From contig CABUOH010000066.1 in the NCBI GenBank assembly GCA_902493085.1, positions 1 through 6,354 on the forward strand: a DNA stretch of 6,354 bases. Reading direction: 5' to 3'. The position numbers and the translations under genes are program-made. Under the pieces are notes generated by a model. The model did not search any database. It was not told the DNA's origin and worked only from the letters and a program-made list of their open reading frames with translations. Shown in pieces: positions 1 to 5,690 of the stretch; the first letter of the stretch is position 1, and each line of letters starts with the position of its first letter. This stretch comes from an uncultured Sutterella sp. (lineage in GTDB: Bacteria > Pseudomonadota > Gammaproteobacteria > Burkholderiales > Burkholderiaceae_F).

Positions 1-219
1 CCCGACGGTCGTCCCAAGGCGGTCTTCGTTTCCGCACTCACGGGCGAGGGACTTGAACTTCTTCGCCAGGCGGTCGGCGAGTTCGCACATCAATGGCGCG
101 TTGACAATCCGAACGAGCCACGTGCGCCCGAGCCTTGGGAGGAAGAGGTTGCGCATGACCTTGCCGCCTTGGCGGACGACAACATCGAGGATTTCCTCGT
201 TCGCAAGAAAAAGAAGTAG
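1..219 (+). CDS. hflX: GTPase C-terminal fragment, probably HflX
   Basis: The window opens inside a gene. Frame 1 runs 72 codons to a TAG stop. The fragment contains VSALTGEGLELLRQAV (residues 10-25 of the fragment), the G5 'SA' box and following helix of TRAFAC-class translational GTPases. It ends in a charged tail with the terminus VRKKKK. HflX binds the 50S ribosomal subunit and helps split or rescue stalled ribosomes. The preceding DGRPKAVFVSA fits HflX better than Obg or Der in my judgement. The hflK-hflC-purA genes downstream are its usual neighbours in Beta- and Gammaproteobacteria. The G1-G4 motifs lie outside the window, so Obg/CgtA or another GTPase cannot be excluded. That this is a GTPase C-terminus is fairly sure; the HflX assignment leans on context. 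Confidence 0.68.
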   Translation, partial: PDGRPKAVFVSALTGEGLELLRQAVGEFAHQWRVDNPNEPRAPEPWEEEVAHDLAALADDNIEDFLVRKKKK

Positions 220-270
220 CGGGAGCGAACAGCCCTATCGCTTTCCTGCAATCCCCGTCACACACGGCAT

Positions 271-316
271 GCGTGAAAAGGCCGGCTCTCATTTGAAGGC
301 CGGCCTGTTTTCACGC
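271..316. terminator. Bidirectional terminator between convergent genes
   Basis: GCGTGAAAAGGCCGGC (271-286) pairs with GCCGGCCTGTTTTCACGC (299-316), leaving a 12-base loop and a 2-base bulge. The GC core is GGCCGGC/GCCGGCC. It is flanked by AAAA on the left and TGTTTT on the right, so each strand presents a hairpin followed by a T-rich tract. The position, 51 bases after the hflX stop and 7 bases beyond the stop of the convergent threonine dehydrogenase gene, suits a shared terminator for both transcripts. Confidence 0.85.
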
Positions 317-323
317 GCTTGCG

Positions 324-1280
324 TCAGAGCGTTTTGCCGAGCCGGCAGGAAACAGCCTCCAGCATGGCGTCCGTCATCGCGTCTAGGTCGTATTCGGGCC
401 GCCAGTCCCATTCCTCCCGGGCTGCGGTGTCGTCAAGCGCATCGGGCCAGCTTTCGGCGATCCCCTGCAGCAGAGGATTGACGTCGAACGAGAGCTCGAA
501 GCCCGGGATACGTCTTCTGATGCTGGCAGCCACGTCTTCGGGCGCAAAGCTCATGGCGCCCACATTGAAGCTATTGAAATGCTTGAGACGAGAAGCATCA
601 GCCTCCATCAGCTCAATCGCGGCGCGAAGGGCATCGTTCATGAACATCATGGGAAGGCGGGTGCCGCGGGCGAGAGGAGAGGCATAGCGCCCTTTCTCAA
701 CAGCTTTCCAGTAAATGTCGACGGCGTAATCGGTCGTTCCGCCGCCAGGCTGGGTGACGTGAGAGATAAGGCTGGGATAGCGGACGCTTCGGGCGTCAAC
801 GCGATATTTTAGGCGATAGTAGTCGCTGAGAAGCTCGCCGGCCACCTTCGTGATGCCGTACATCGTTTTCGGCCTGCAGACTGTATCCTGAGGTGTAGGA
901 TCATGTGGCGTCTCGGGGCCGAAGACGCCGATGGAGCTCGGCGTGAAGACGGAGAGGCGCTTGTCGCGCGCAAGTTCCAGGAGGGAGATTATGCCGTTGA
1001 CGCCGATATCCCATGCCGTCATGGGTTTGGACTCGCCGACGGCCGAAAGGATGGCGGCAAGATTGAAGACGGTGTCGATCTTGAAGCGATCGACGGTTTT
1101 TCTAAGTGCGTCGGCGTCAAGAAGGTTGACGACGGCGGTCGGGCCACCGTCTGCGAGTGTCGTCGGCAACGGGGTGCGGCCGCTTCCGGCGGCCACGGTC
1201 ATGTAGCCGCGACGTCTGAGTTCTGGTACTAGCTCTGAGCCGATCTGACCGGCCGCGCCGATGACGAGAATGTTCTGCAT
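324..1280 (-). CDS. L-threonine 3-dehydrogenase, short-chain (SDR) type
   Basis: The 318-residue product is an extended short-chain dehydrogenase/epimerase-like protein. It has the N-terminal NAD-binding motif GAAGQIG (8-14), the catalytic YGITK (Y141, K145) and an upstream SS pair (115-116). The stretches SIGVFGPETP, RYPSLIS, PGGGTTDYAV (178-187) and RLPMMFMNDAL (208-218) are hallmarks of the SDR-type threonine dehydrogenase family, and so is the C-terminal region WDWRPEYDLDAM (291-302). The reaction is NAD-dependent oxidation of L-threonine to 2-amino-3-ketobutyrate in the cytosol. That product is normally cleaved to glycine and acetyl-CoA by Kbl, but no kbl gene is in the window. I chose the start at 1280 because GGGAG lies 5 bases upstream and the glycine motif then falls at the normal distance from the N-terminus; the frame stays open to 1331 but crosses a hairpin. 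Another NAD-dependent epimerase is the less likely alternative. Confidence 0.88.
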   Translation of the reverse strand: MQNILVIGAAGQIGSELVPELRRRGYMTVAAGSGRTPLPTTLADGGPTAVVNLLDADALRKTVDRFKIDTVFNLAAILSAVGESKPMTAWDIGVNGIISLLELARDKRLSVFTPSSIGVFGPETPHDPTPQDTVCRPKTMYGITKVAGELLSDYYRLKYRVDARSVRYPSLISHVTQPGGGTTDYAVDIYWKAVEKGRYASPLARGTRLPMMFMNDALRAAIELMEADASRLKHFNSFNVGAMSFAPEDVAASIRRRIPGFELSFDVNPLLQGIAESWPDALDDTAAREEWDWRPEYDLDAMTDAMLEAVSCRLGKTL

Positions 1281-1285
1281 ACAGA

Positions 1286-1290
1286 CTCCC
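1286..1290 (-). promoter_or_regulatory. Ribosome binding site deciding the dehydrogenase start
   Basis: On the minus strand GGGAG lies 5 bases before the ATG at 1280. It supports this start over the in-frame ATG at 1331, which would add 17 residues (MHSCYADSN...) that do not resemble the family. Confidence 0.7.
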
Positions 1291-1313
1291 GCGCAGAAGT
1301 TGACGTTCGAATC

Positions 1314-1322
1314 AGCATAACA
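1314..1322 (-). promoter_or_regulatory. Possible extended -10 promoter for threonine dehydrogenase
   Basis: The minus strand reads TGTTATGCT, an extended -10 pattern (TG, one base, then TATGCT), about 34 bases before the dehydrogenase ATG and downstream of the 1335-1362 hairpin. No convincing -35 is visible; that position falls in the GC-rich hairpin. It would let the gene be expressed independently of yjiHG. The evidence is weak. Confidence 0.25.
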
Positions 1323-1334
1323 TGAATGCAAATC

Positions 1335-1362
1335 CGCCCCGGTGCCTCTTGGCGCCGGGGCG
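1335..1362 (-). terminator. Strong hairpin in the yjiG-dehydrogenase gap
   Basis: CGCCCCGGTGCC (1335-1346) faces GGCGCCGGGGCG (1351-1362) across a 4-base loop. The stem is 12 positions long with one mismatch (A-C in minus-strand RNA). It lies 35 bases beyond the yjiG stop. The bases after it on the minus strand, GATTTGCATTC, are only mildly T-rich. It may be a terminator for yjiHG, or a partial terminator or RNA-stabilising element that lowers read-through into the dehydrogenase gene. Confidence 0.5.
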
Positions 1363-1397
1363 AGAAGAGCTTGCCGGGATCGTTGTGAAGGCCGGGC

Positions 1398-1874
1398 TTA
1401 GCTGGCGAGAACGATCAGCTTCATCACGAAAAGCGAGATGAAGGCGGTGATGATCGGGAGAGCCATGATCTTCAGGAGGTTGGAGCCGGTGATGCCGATC
1501 ACGCCGAGGCAGCGGCCCATGTACTGGACCTGGCTGCCCATGAGGTAGATGGACGGCGCCACGATGGCGACGTGCTCGCCCGTGAGAACGCCTTGATCGA
1601 AGAGCGAGACAGCGACGCCGACGCCGCCGCCCATGGACATCCAGCCGCCCAGTAGTACGGCGGCGGCTTCACCGGGAAGGCCGAAAATCGCCATGACGGG
1701 GGCAAAGATGTCGCCGAAGAGGGTGAGAAGCCCCGAGTGATTGAGAACCTTGATGATCACGAACGCCATCAGGACGTTCGGAATCGTGGAGGAGACGGCG
1801 ATGTTCCACCCCTGGACGGCGCCCTTCACGAACACGTCGGTGACCATCGGATTAGCAGATTCATGTCCGGACAT
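1398..1874 (-). CDS. yjiG: YjiG family inner-membrane protein (Gate/SpmB-like)
   Basis: This 158-residue protein matches the YjiG family in length and sequence style. It has the nucleoside-recognition (Gate) fold also seen in SpmB. Hydrophobic segments lie at about residues 31-50 (VLMAFVIIKVL), 53-76, 102-118 and 137-156. Conserved-looking small-residue stretches are GGWMSMGGGVGVAVS (76-90) and APSIYLMGSQVQYMGR (106-121). YjiG pairs with YjiH. The Gate domain occurs in nucleoside transporters and related membrane proteins, but the substrate of YjiG/YjiH is not established. The start at 1874 is supported by AAGGAA about 6 bases upstream. The gene follows yjiH after 31 bases, so the two are almost certainly co-transcribed. 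In E. coli the partner gene is iadA (isoaspartyl dipeptidase); here threonine dehydrogenase occupies the downstream place. Confidence 0.85.
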   Translation of the reverse strand: MSGHESANPMVTDVFVKGAVQGWNIAVSSTIPNVLMAFVIIKVLNHSGLLTLFGDIFAPVMAIFGLPGEAAAVLLGGWMSMGGGVGVAVSLFDQGVLTGEHVAIVAPSIYLMGSQVQYMGRCLGVIGITGSNLLKIMALPIITAFISLFVMKLIVLAS

Positions 1875-1905
1875 ATTTGTTCCTTCTTCTGTTCTATGTT
1901 CGTGA

Positions 1906-2610
1906 TTACTGGGCCTTGCGTGCGGCTCGGATCTGGAGGAGGCGCATCATGTTGGCGGAGAGCACCTTGCCGAGCAGGATGATGCCGAGACACAACCCGA
2001 GGCTGACCGGAACGGCGAGCGTGCCGTCGGCCGCAACGAGCGTGAAGAGCACGGCGCCGGACGAGAAGAAGTTCGTGATCGGCGCATCGGCCGTCATCTG
2101 GAAGGCGGCGAACGTATTCGTTTCGGTTTCGGTGAGCTCGCCCGAATCCTTGAGCTGACGCGTGAGAGCAGCGCCGCCGTCGGTCGACTGAAGGGAGGCG
2201 ATCAGTGCGAGAGCGGCCGAGCCCGGGATGCCGATGAGCGGGCGAAGAACCGGCGTGAGGATCTTGCGGGCCGCCTTAAGGGCGCCGTAGTGTTCGAAGA
2301 CGGTGATCATCGCGAGGGCGAACATCACGGTCGGCACGAGAGAGAGCGCGAACATGAATCCGTCGATGGCGCCGGAGCCTCCCTTGCCGCGGAAGTTGGC
2401 CATGGCGGTCTTGATGGCTTCACCCTGTTCGGTGACGCCGCTCACAAGGCGGCCAAAGCCGCCGTTGACGGTAGTAAAGTCGAAGACGCCCCACCACTGA
2501 GAGGAGGCGCAGAGACCGGAGAAGAAGATGATGGCGAAGGCGAGCGAGAGGTATGCGCCGATGCCGACCTTTTCATGGACGGCCTTATCGGTCGTTTTTT
2601 CGGTGGTCAT
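1906..2610 (-). CDS. yjiH: YjiH family inner-membrane protein (Gate domain)
   Basis: The 234-residue product resembles YjiH, the larger partner of YjiG. A short hydrophilic N-terminus is followed by membrane segments at about residues 17-36, 85-104, 124-140, 182-194 and 197-217. The motif stretch PLIGIPGSAALALIASLQSTDGG (124-146) contains the Gate-domain signature. The polar stretch 150-165 leads into TFAAFQMTADAPITNFFSSG (166-185), typical of this family and of the SpmA-like half of the pair. The C-terminus is basic (RLLQIRAARKAQ), consistent with a cytoplasmic tail. The start at 2610 has AAAGGA upstream (CCAAAGGACTTGTATC before the ATG). The role is probably transport or sensing of a small molecule together with YjiG; the substrate is unknown. 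It is the first gene of the minus-strand block, so its promoter should lie between 2611 and about 2760. Confidence 0.85.
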   Translation of the reverse strand: MTTEKTTDKAVHEKVGIGAYLSLAFAIIFFSGLCASSQWWGVFDFTTVNGGFGRLVSGVTEQGEAIKTAMANFRGKGGSGAIDGFMFALSLVPTVMFALAMITVFEHYGALKAARKILTPVLRPLIGIPGSAALALIASLQSTDGGAALTRQLKDSGELTETETNTFAAFQMTADAPITNFFSSGAVLFTLVAADGTLAVPVSLGLCLGIILLGKVLSANMMRLLQIRAARKAQ

Positions 2611-2740
2611 GATACAAGTCCTTTGGTTAATAGTGAGCCGGAGGCGCTGGTCTGGTGCCGCGCTCTTTCCGGTCGCACGCGCAGATTTCTAATAAAGAAG
2701 GCTGCCGTCATGCGTCTGCAAATCATAATTGAGTCGCTTC

Positions 2741-2760
2741 TAAACGTCGCTAGGCGTTTA
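2741..2760. promoter_or_regulatory. 20-bp dyad, candidate operator
   Basis: TAAACG (2741-2746) and CGTTTA (2755-2760) are perfect inverted arms around an 8-base centre. If TATGAT at 2722-2727 is the minus-strand -10 of yjiH, the dyad covers the -35 position, where a repressor would act. The evidence is symmetry and placement only. Confidence 0.3.
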
Positions 2761-2794
2761 CCCTTCAGCCATAGGCGGTTTCGGGTTTGCGCGT

Positions 2795-2812
2795 ACGCGT
2801 TTGGGAACGCGT
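2795..2812. promoter_or_regulatory. 18-bp dyad ACGCGTT-TGGG-AACGCGT
   Basis: Perfect 7-base inverted arms, ACGCGTT (2795-2801) and AACGCGT (2806-2812), surround TGGG. The left arm overlaps the self-complementary CGCGTACGCG (2790-2799). The spacing and symmetry look like a binding site for a dimeric regulator in the middle of a divergent promoter region. No regulator gene is in the window to pair with it. Confidence 0.35.
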
Positions 2813-2872
2813 CGCGATCCGTCATTCCAAGCTGAGAGCAGGCCAGTCTCGGAGAACCGATCGAGTTGTAAA

Positions 2873-2952
2873 GAACCTTGCTCAAGCGGCAGGGGAACTT
2901 CAGAAAAACATTAAAATGACAAGTTCAGCTCGGGAACCTGCTGGCAAGGTTC
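2873..2952 (+). other. Long nested hairpin in the hflK leader
   Basis: Three stems nest in one 80-base element. The outer stem is GAACCTTGC (2873-2881) with GCAAGGTTC (2944-2952), 9 perfect pairs. The middle stem is CGGCAGG (2887-2893) with CCTGCTG (2937-2943), 7 pairs including one G-U, stacked directly on the outer stem on its 3' side with a 5-base bulge on the 5' side. The inner stem is GAACTT (2895-2900) with AAGTTC (2921-2926), 6 pairs closing a 20-base A-rich loop. No T-run follows, so it is not an intrinsic terminator. It ends 47 bases before the hflK ATG. It may be a structured 5' leader or a small RNA; it matches no RNA family I recognise. Confidence 0.45.
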
Positions 2953-2978
2953 GCCGACATGCATTTAGAAGACAAACA

Positions 2979-2994
2979 TTGCTGACTGGAGCAA
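2979..2994 (+). promoter_or_regulatory. hflK ribosome binding site within a small hairpin
   Basis: GGAG (2988-2991) lies 8 bases before the ATG at 3000 and decides that start over in-frame ATGs at 2787 and 2916. It sits in a potential 5-bp hairpin, TTGCT (2979-2983) with AGCAA (2990-2994), whose 6-base loop contains the first GG. The pairing would partly hide the site and could damp translation; the stem is short, so the effect is uncertain. Confidence 0.5.
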
Positions 2995-2999
2995 CGCTT

Positions 3000-4565
3000 A
3001 TGCCGCTCAATGACCCCCGCTGGGGCCGCTCCTCCGACGAGGAGCCGCGCAGGGACGAACGTCCCTCCGAGGAAGAGCCGCCGCGTCGTCCCGATGAGGA
3101 TGACGACCGGCGGGACGACAATCGCCGCGATGACCGTCGTCGTGACCGACGCGACGAAAGTGACGGCATGGATGACCTTGATCGTCTCTGGAAGGAGTTT
3201 TCCGACCTTCTCCATGGAGCCGCGGGACGCGGCAGGAAGGAAGATCACCGGCATTCGGGCCTTCGCAGTCGCGACGATTTTTCCCGAGACGACGTGGATG
3301 ATCGGGAGGAGCGCAATGAACGCTACGATGAACGCGCCGAACGTCCGCAGGCTCGCCGCTATGGCGATGACGATGGCGAGCGCTCCTCGAGTCCTCGCCC
3401 GACGGGCGCCCGCGGCATTTTTGGCGGGCTCGGCGGCATGGGTGGCATCGGCGGAATTGGCGGCCGTCGTCCCGGCCTGCCTTCGGGCGGCAGGGGCGCG
3501 GGCATTGGAATGTCCGTGATAGCGGGGCTGGCAGTGCTCGCTTGGGGTGCCACGGGCTTTTACATCGTTCCCGAAGGTCAGAGCGGTATCGTGACCACGT
3601 TCGGCCGCTATGCCGAAACGACTTCAGCAGGCTTCCGATGGCATCTGCCTATGCCGATTCAGGACGTGCAGATCGTCGACGTCTCGAGCGTTCGCACGAC
3701 CGAAATCGGCTTTGCCGGCCGCTCCGACCGTCTGCGCGAAGCCCTGATGCTCACCGACGACGAGAACATCGTCGATGTGCAGTTCACCGTTCAGTACCGC
3801 ATCAAGCCCGGCGACGGCGCGCGTGACTATGTTTTCCGCATCCGCCAGCCGGATCTCACCGTTACGCAGGCTGCCGAATCGGCCATGCGCGAAGTTGTCG
3901 GCCGCAAGACGATGGACAGCGTGCTCTTTGAGAGCAAGGCCGAAATTGCCGAAGCCGTCAAGAAGTCCATGCAGGACATGTTAGACCGTTATAGCTCCGG
4001 CATCGAGGTCATGAGCGTTGCCATTCAGAACGCCCAGCCGCCGCAGCAGGTTCAGGCAGCCTTCAATGATGCCGTCAAGGCTGGCCAGGACCGCGAGCGT
4101 TCGATCAACCTCGGCGAGGCTTATCGCAATGCCGTCATTCCGAAGGCCGAGGGTACCGCCGCACGCCTAAAGGAAGAGGCGCTGGGTTATCAGGCCCGCA
4201 TCGTCGAAGCCGCGCGCGGCGACGCAGACCGCTTTTCCGCCCTGCAGGCTCAGTATGCCAAGGCACCCGAAGTCACGCGCGACCGCCTCTACGTCGATGC
4301 CGTCCGCGACGTCATGAAGAACGTCACCAAGGTTTACGTCGATGCCAAGGGCGGCAACAACCTGCTCTATCTGCCGCTTGACAAGATCGTCAATACGACG
4401 AGAACGGACGCCATGACACAGGCCCAGAAGGATGCCGCCGCACTCGCCGATCACGGCGTGACGGCCGCTCAGAGCGCCGTCGAAACGACGGGCGCCTCTC
4501 AGACGTCGCCCGCCTCAGCCGCCCCGGGCGACGAATACCAGCGCCTGCTCCGCGACCGCCGCTAA
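3000..4565 (+). CDS. hflK: HflK, SPFH protein of the FtsH-HflKC complex
   Basis: The 521-residue HflK forms, with HflC, a large inner-membrane SPFH assembly that encloses the FtsH protease and limits its action on membrane substrates. In order it has the conserved start MPLNDPRWG and a charged low-complexity stretch (31 of residues 11-50 are D, E or R). These are followed by the family motif MDDLDRLWKEFSDLLHG (57-73), a second charged stretch (74-135) and a glycine-rich run (139-170). One membrane helix follows (about 171-190, MSVIAGLAVLAWGATGFYIV). The SPFH domain starts at VPEGQSGIVTTFGRY (190-204) and includes LTDDENIVDVQFTVQYRI (251-268). A coiled-coil-prone region (about 355-425) and the C-terminal GGNNLLYLPLDKIV (451-464) complete it. 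At 521 residues it exceeds the E. coli protein (about 420), mostly through the N-terminus. The start is set by GGAG at 2988-2991. hflC follows after 12 bases. Confidence 0.95.
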   Translation: MPLNDPRWGRSSDEEPRRDERPSEEEPPRRPDEDDDRRDDNRRDDRRRDRRDESDGMDDLDRLWKEFSDLLHGAAGRGRKEDHRHSGLRSRDDFSRDDVDDREERNERYDERAERPQARRYGDDDGERSSSPRPTGARGIFGGLGGMGGIGGIGGRRPGLPSGGRGAGIGMSVIAGLAVLAWGATGFYIVPEGQSGIVTTFGRYAETTSAGFRWHLPMPIQDVQIVDVSSVRTTEIGFAGRSDRLREALMLTDDENIVDVQFTVQYRIKPGDGARDYVFRIRQPDLTVTQAAESAMREVVGRKTMDSVLFESKAEIAEAVKKSMQDMLDRYSSGIEVMSVAIQNAQPPQQVQAAFNDAVKAGQDRERSINLGEAYRNAVIPKAEGTAARLKEEALGYQARIVEAARGDADRFSALQAQYAKAPEVTRDRLYVDAVRDVMKNVTKVYVDAKGGNNLLYLPLDKIVNTTRTDAMTQAQKDAAALADHGVTAAQSAVETTGASQTSPASAAPGDEYQRLLRDRR

Positions 4566-4577
4566 AGGACGACAGCC

Positions 4578-5450
4578 ATGAAAAAACTTTCCACGCTTTT
4601 GATCGCCGTCCTCGTGGCGGCCGGCCTCCTTCGCATGTGCGTCTACACCGTGAATGAACGCGAGTACGCGCTTGTTTTTGCACTCGGCGAACTGAAGACC
4701 GTCGTCTCGGAACCCGGCATTCACGTCAAGTTGCCGCCTCCGCTGCAGAACGTCGTTTACCTGGACAAGCGCATTCTCAATCTGGATGCGTCGGGTGCCG
4801 ACCTCGTGCAGACGTCTGAAAAGAAGAACCTTCTGATTGACACGTTCGTCAAATGGCGCATCGAGGATCCGCGTCTGTACTGGGTATCCTTCCAAGGATC
4901 CGAGCCCGCTGCCGCGAACCGTGTCTCGGCGCTTTTGCGTGATGTGCTCAACATCGTCGTCAACAAACGTACGGTCAATCAGATCACGTCTTCCGAGCGC
5001 GACAAGGCCATGATTGAAATTTCGCAGCTCCTCCAGGAGCGCGTGCGCGATGTGGGCATCGGCATCGTTGACGTTCGCATGAAGCGCGTTGATTTCACGC
5101 CTGAAATTTCGGAATCGGTCTATCGACGCATGGAGGCCGAGCGCAAGCGCGTAGCGAGCGAAGAGCGTTCCAAGGGCGCTGCTCAGGCTGAACGCATCCG
5201 CGCGTCCGCAGACCGCGAGAGCGAGGTCATCCTCGCCCAGGCCTATCGCGACGCCCAGCAGATCAAGGGTGAAGGTGACGCTCAGGCTGCGGAGATCTAT
5301 GCGCATGCCTTTGGACGAGATCCCGAGTTCGCGCGTTTTTACCGCAGCCTTCAGGCCTACCGCGAAAGCTTTGCCGAGAAGAACGACGTGATGGTCGTCG
5401 ACCCGTCCGCCGACTTCTTCCGCTACTTCAAGTCTGAAAAGGCGCAATGA
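4578..5450 (+). CDS. hflC: HflC, SPFH partner of HflK
   Basis: The 290-residue HflC has an N-terminal signal-anchor helix (residues 4-22, LSTLLIAVLVAAGLLRMCV) with a very short cytoplasmic start, then the SPFH domain. Recognisable stretches are VNEREYALVFALGEL (25-39), EPGIHVKLPPPLQNV (45-59), the LDKRILNLD strand (62-70) and KKNLLIDTFVKWRI (82-95). The helix-rich segment with MEAERKRVASEERSKGAAQAE (185-205) forms the coiled coil. The C-terminal block FYRSLQAYRESF...VMVVDPSADFFRYF (254-284) is diagnostic of HflC. LRMC does not fit a lipobox, so this is a membrane anchor rather than a lipoprotein signal. AAAGGA (4564-4569) overlaps the hflK stop and lies 8 bases before the ATG, indicating translational coupling with hflK. 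The product assembles with HflK around FtsH, with its bulk in the periplasm. Confidence 0.95.
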   Translation: MKKLSTLLIAVLVAAGLLRMCVYTVNEREYALVFALGELKTVVSEPGIHVKLPPPLQNVVYLDKRILNLDASGADLVQTSEKKNLLIDTFVKWRIEDPRLYWVSFQGSEPAAANRVSALLRDVLNIVVNKRTVNQITSSERDKAMIEISQLLQERVRDVGIGIVDVRMKRVDFTPEISESVYRRMEAERKRVASEERSKGAAQAERIRASADRESEVILAQAYRDAQQIKGEGDAQAAEIYAHAFGRDPEFARFYRSLQAYRESFAEKNDVMVVDPSADFFRYFKSEKAQ

Positions 5451-5635
5451 GCAGAACCGACGTGATGTTGCTTGCGCTCGGATGGGTTCTCGTCATCGAG
5501 GGGCTCATGCCGATGCTCGCGCCGGGCTTTTGGAAGGAGGCGGTTCGCCGCGTCGCCGAAGAATCCGACGCGACGCTGCGCATCACGGGATTTCTTCTCA
5601 TTGTGCTCGGGCTGGCAATCGTCTGGATCGCATGA
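5447..5635 (+). CDS. DUF2065 / YjeT-like small membrane protein
   Basis: This 62-residue protein has two predicted membrane helices, about residues 6-26 (VMLLALGWVLVIEGLMPMLAP) and 44-61 (LRITGFLLIVLGLAIVWI), joined by a short charged loop (FWKEAVRRVAEESDA). Length, the EGLMPMLAP segment and the second-helix pattern match DUF2065 (YjeT in E. coli), which is commonly found directly after hflC. Its start overlaps the hflC stop (ATGA at 5447-5450) with AAAAGG just upstream, so translation is coupled. The function is unknown; constant linkage suggests an accessory role with the HflKC-FtsH complex. It is the last gene before the terminator at 5691-5726. Confidence 0.85.
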   Translation: MSRTDVMLLALGWVLVIEGLMPMLAPGFWKEAVRRVAEESDATLRITGFLLIVLGLAIVWIA

Positions 5636-5690
5636 TGCGCCGGGGAGTCCGCCCAACCGGCTCAACTTGAGTCGAAATTAAGCAATCCCT

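Larger units (their letters stand above)
2611..2999. other. Divergent intergenic region, yjiH / hflK
   Basis: This 389-base non-coding stretch separates the divergent yjiH and hflK genes. It is visibly more AT-rich than the flanking genes in parts, for example around 2690-2745 and 2896-2926. It holds two dyad symmetries (2741-2760 and 2795-2812), a palindromic CGCGTACGCG (2790-2799), a long nested hairpin (2873-2952) and a small hairpin at the hflK ribosome binding site. I find no sigma-70 promoter with both boxes good on either strand. A -10-like TATGAT lies on the minus strand at 2722-2727 (for yjiH), overlapping CATAAT on the plus strand at 2724-2729, but neither has a matching -35. The reading frame open upstream of hflK from 2787 looks non-coding. 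Confidence 0.7.

Noticed and set aside
2290..2835. 181-codon plus-strand frame overlapping the start of yjiH
   Set aside because: It runs antisense to the well-supported yjiH gene, with histidine- and glutamate-rich composition typical of a shadow frame.
2607..2885. 92-codon minus-strand frame in the divergent intergenic region
   Set aside because: It overlaps the yjiH start and the candidate regulatory elements, has no recognisable motif, and its translation looks random.
2912..2917. TAAAAT as the -10 of an hflK promoter
   Set aside because: No -35-like hexamer lies 16-18 bases upstream, and the bases form the A-rich apical loop of the nested hairpin.
2787..2999. N-terminal extension of hflK by 71 codons from an upstream ATG
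   Set aside because: The extension has no HflK-like sequence, covers the dyad and nested hairpin, and lacks a ribosome binding site. MPLNDPRWG at 3000 is the typical HflK start and has GGAG upstream.
4515..5447. 310-codon open frame on the minus strand covering all of hflC
   Set aside because: hflC on the plus strand is unmistakable by its family motifs. The antisense frame is a by-product of GC-rich codon usage and its translation resembles no family I know.
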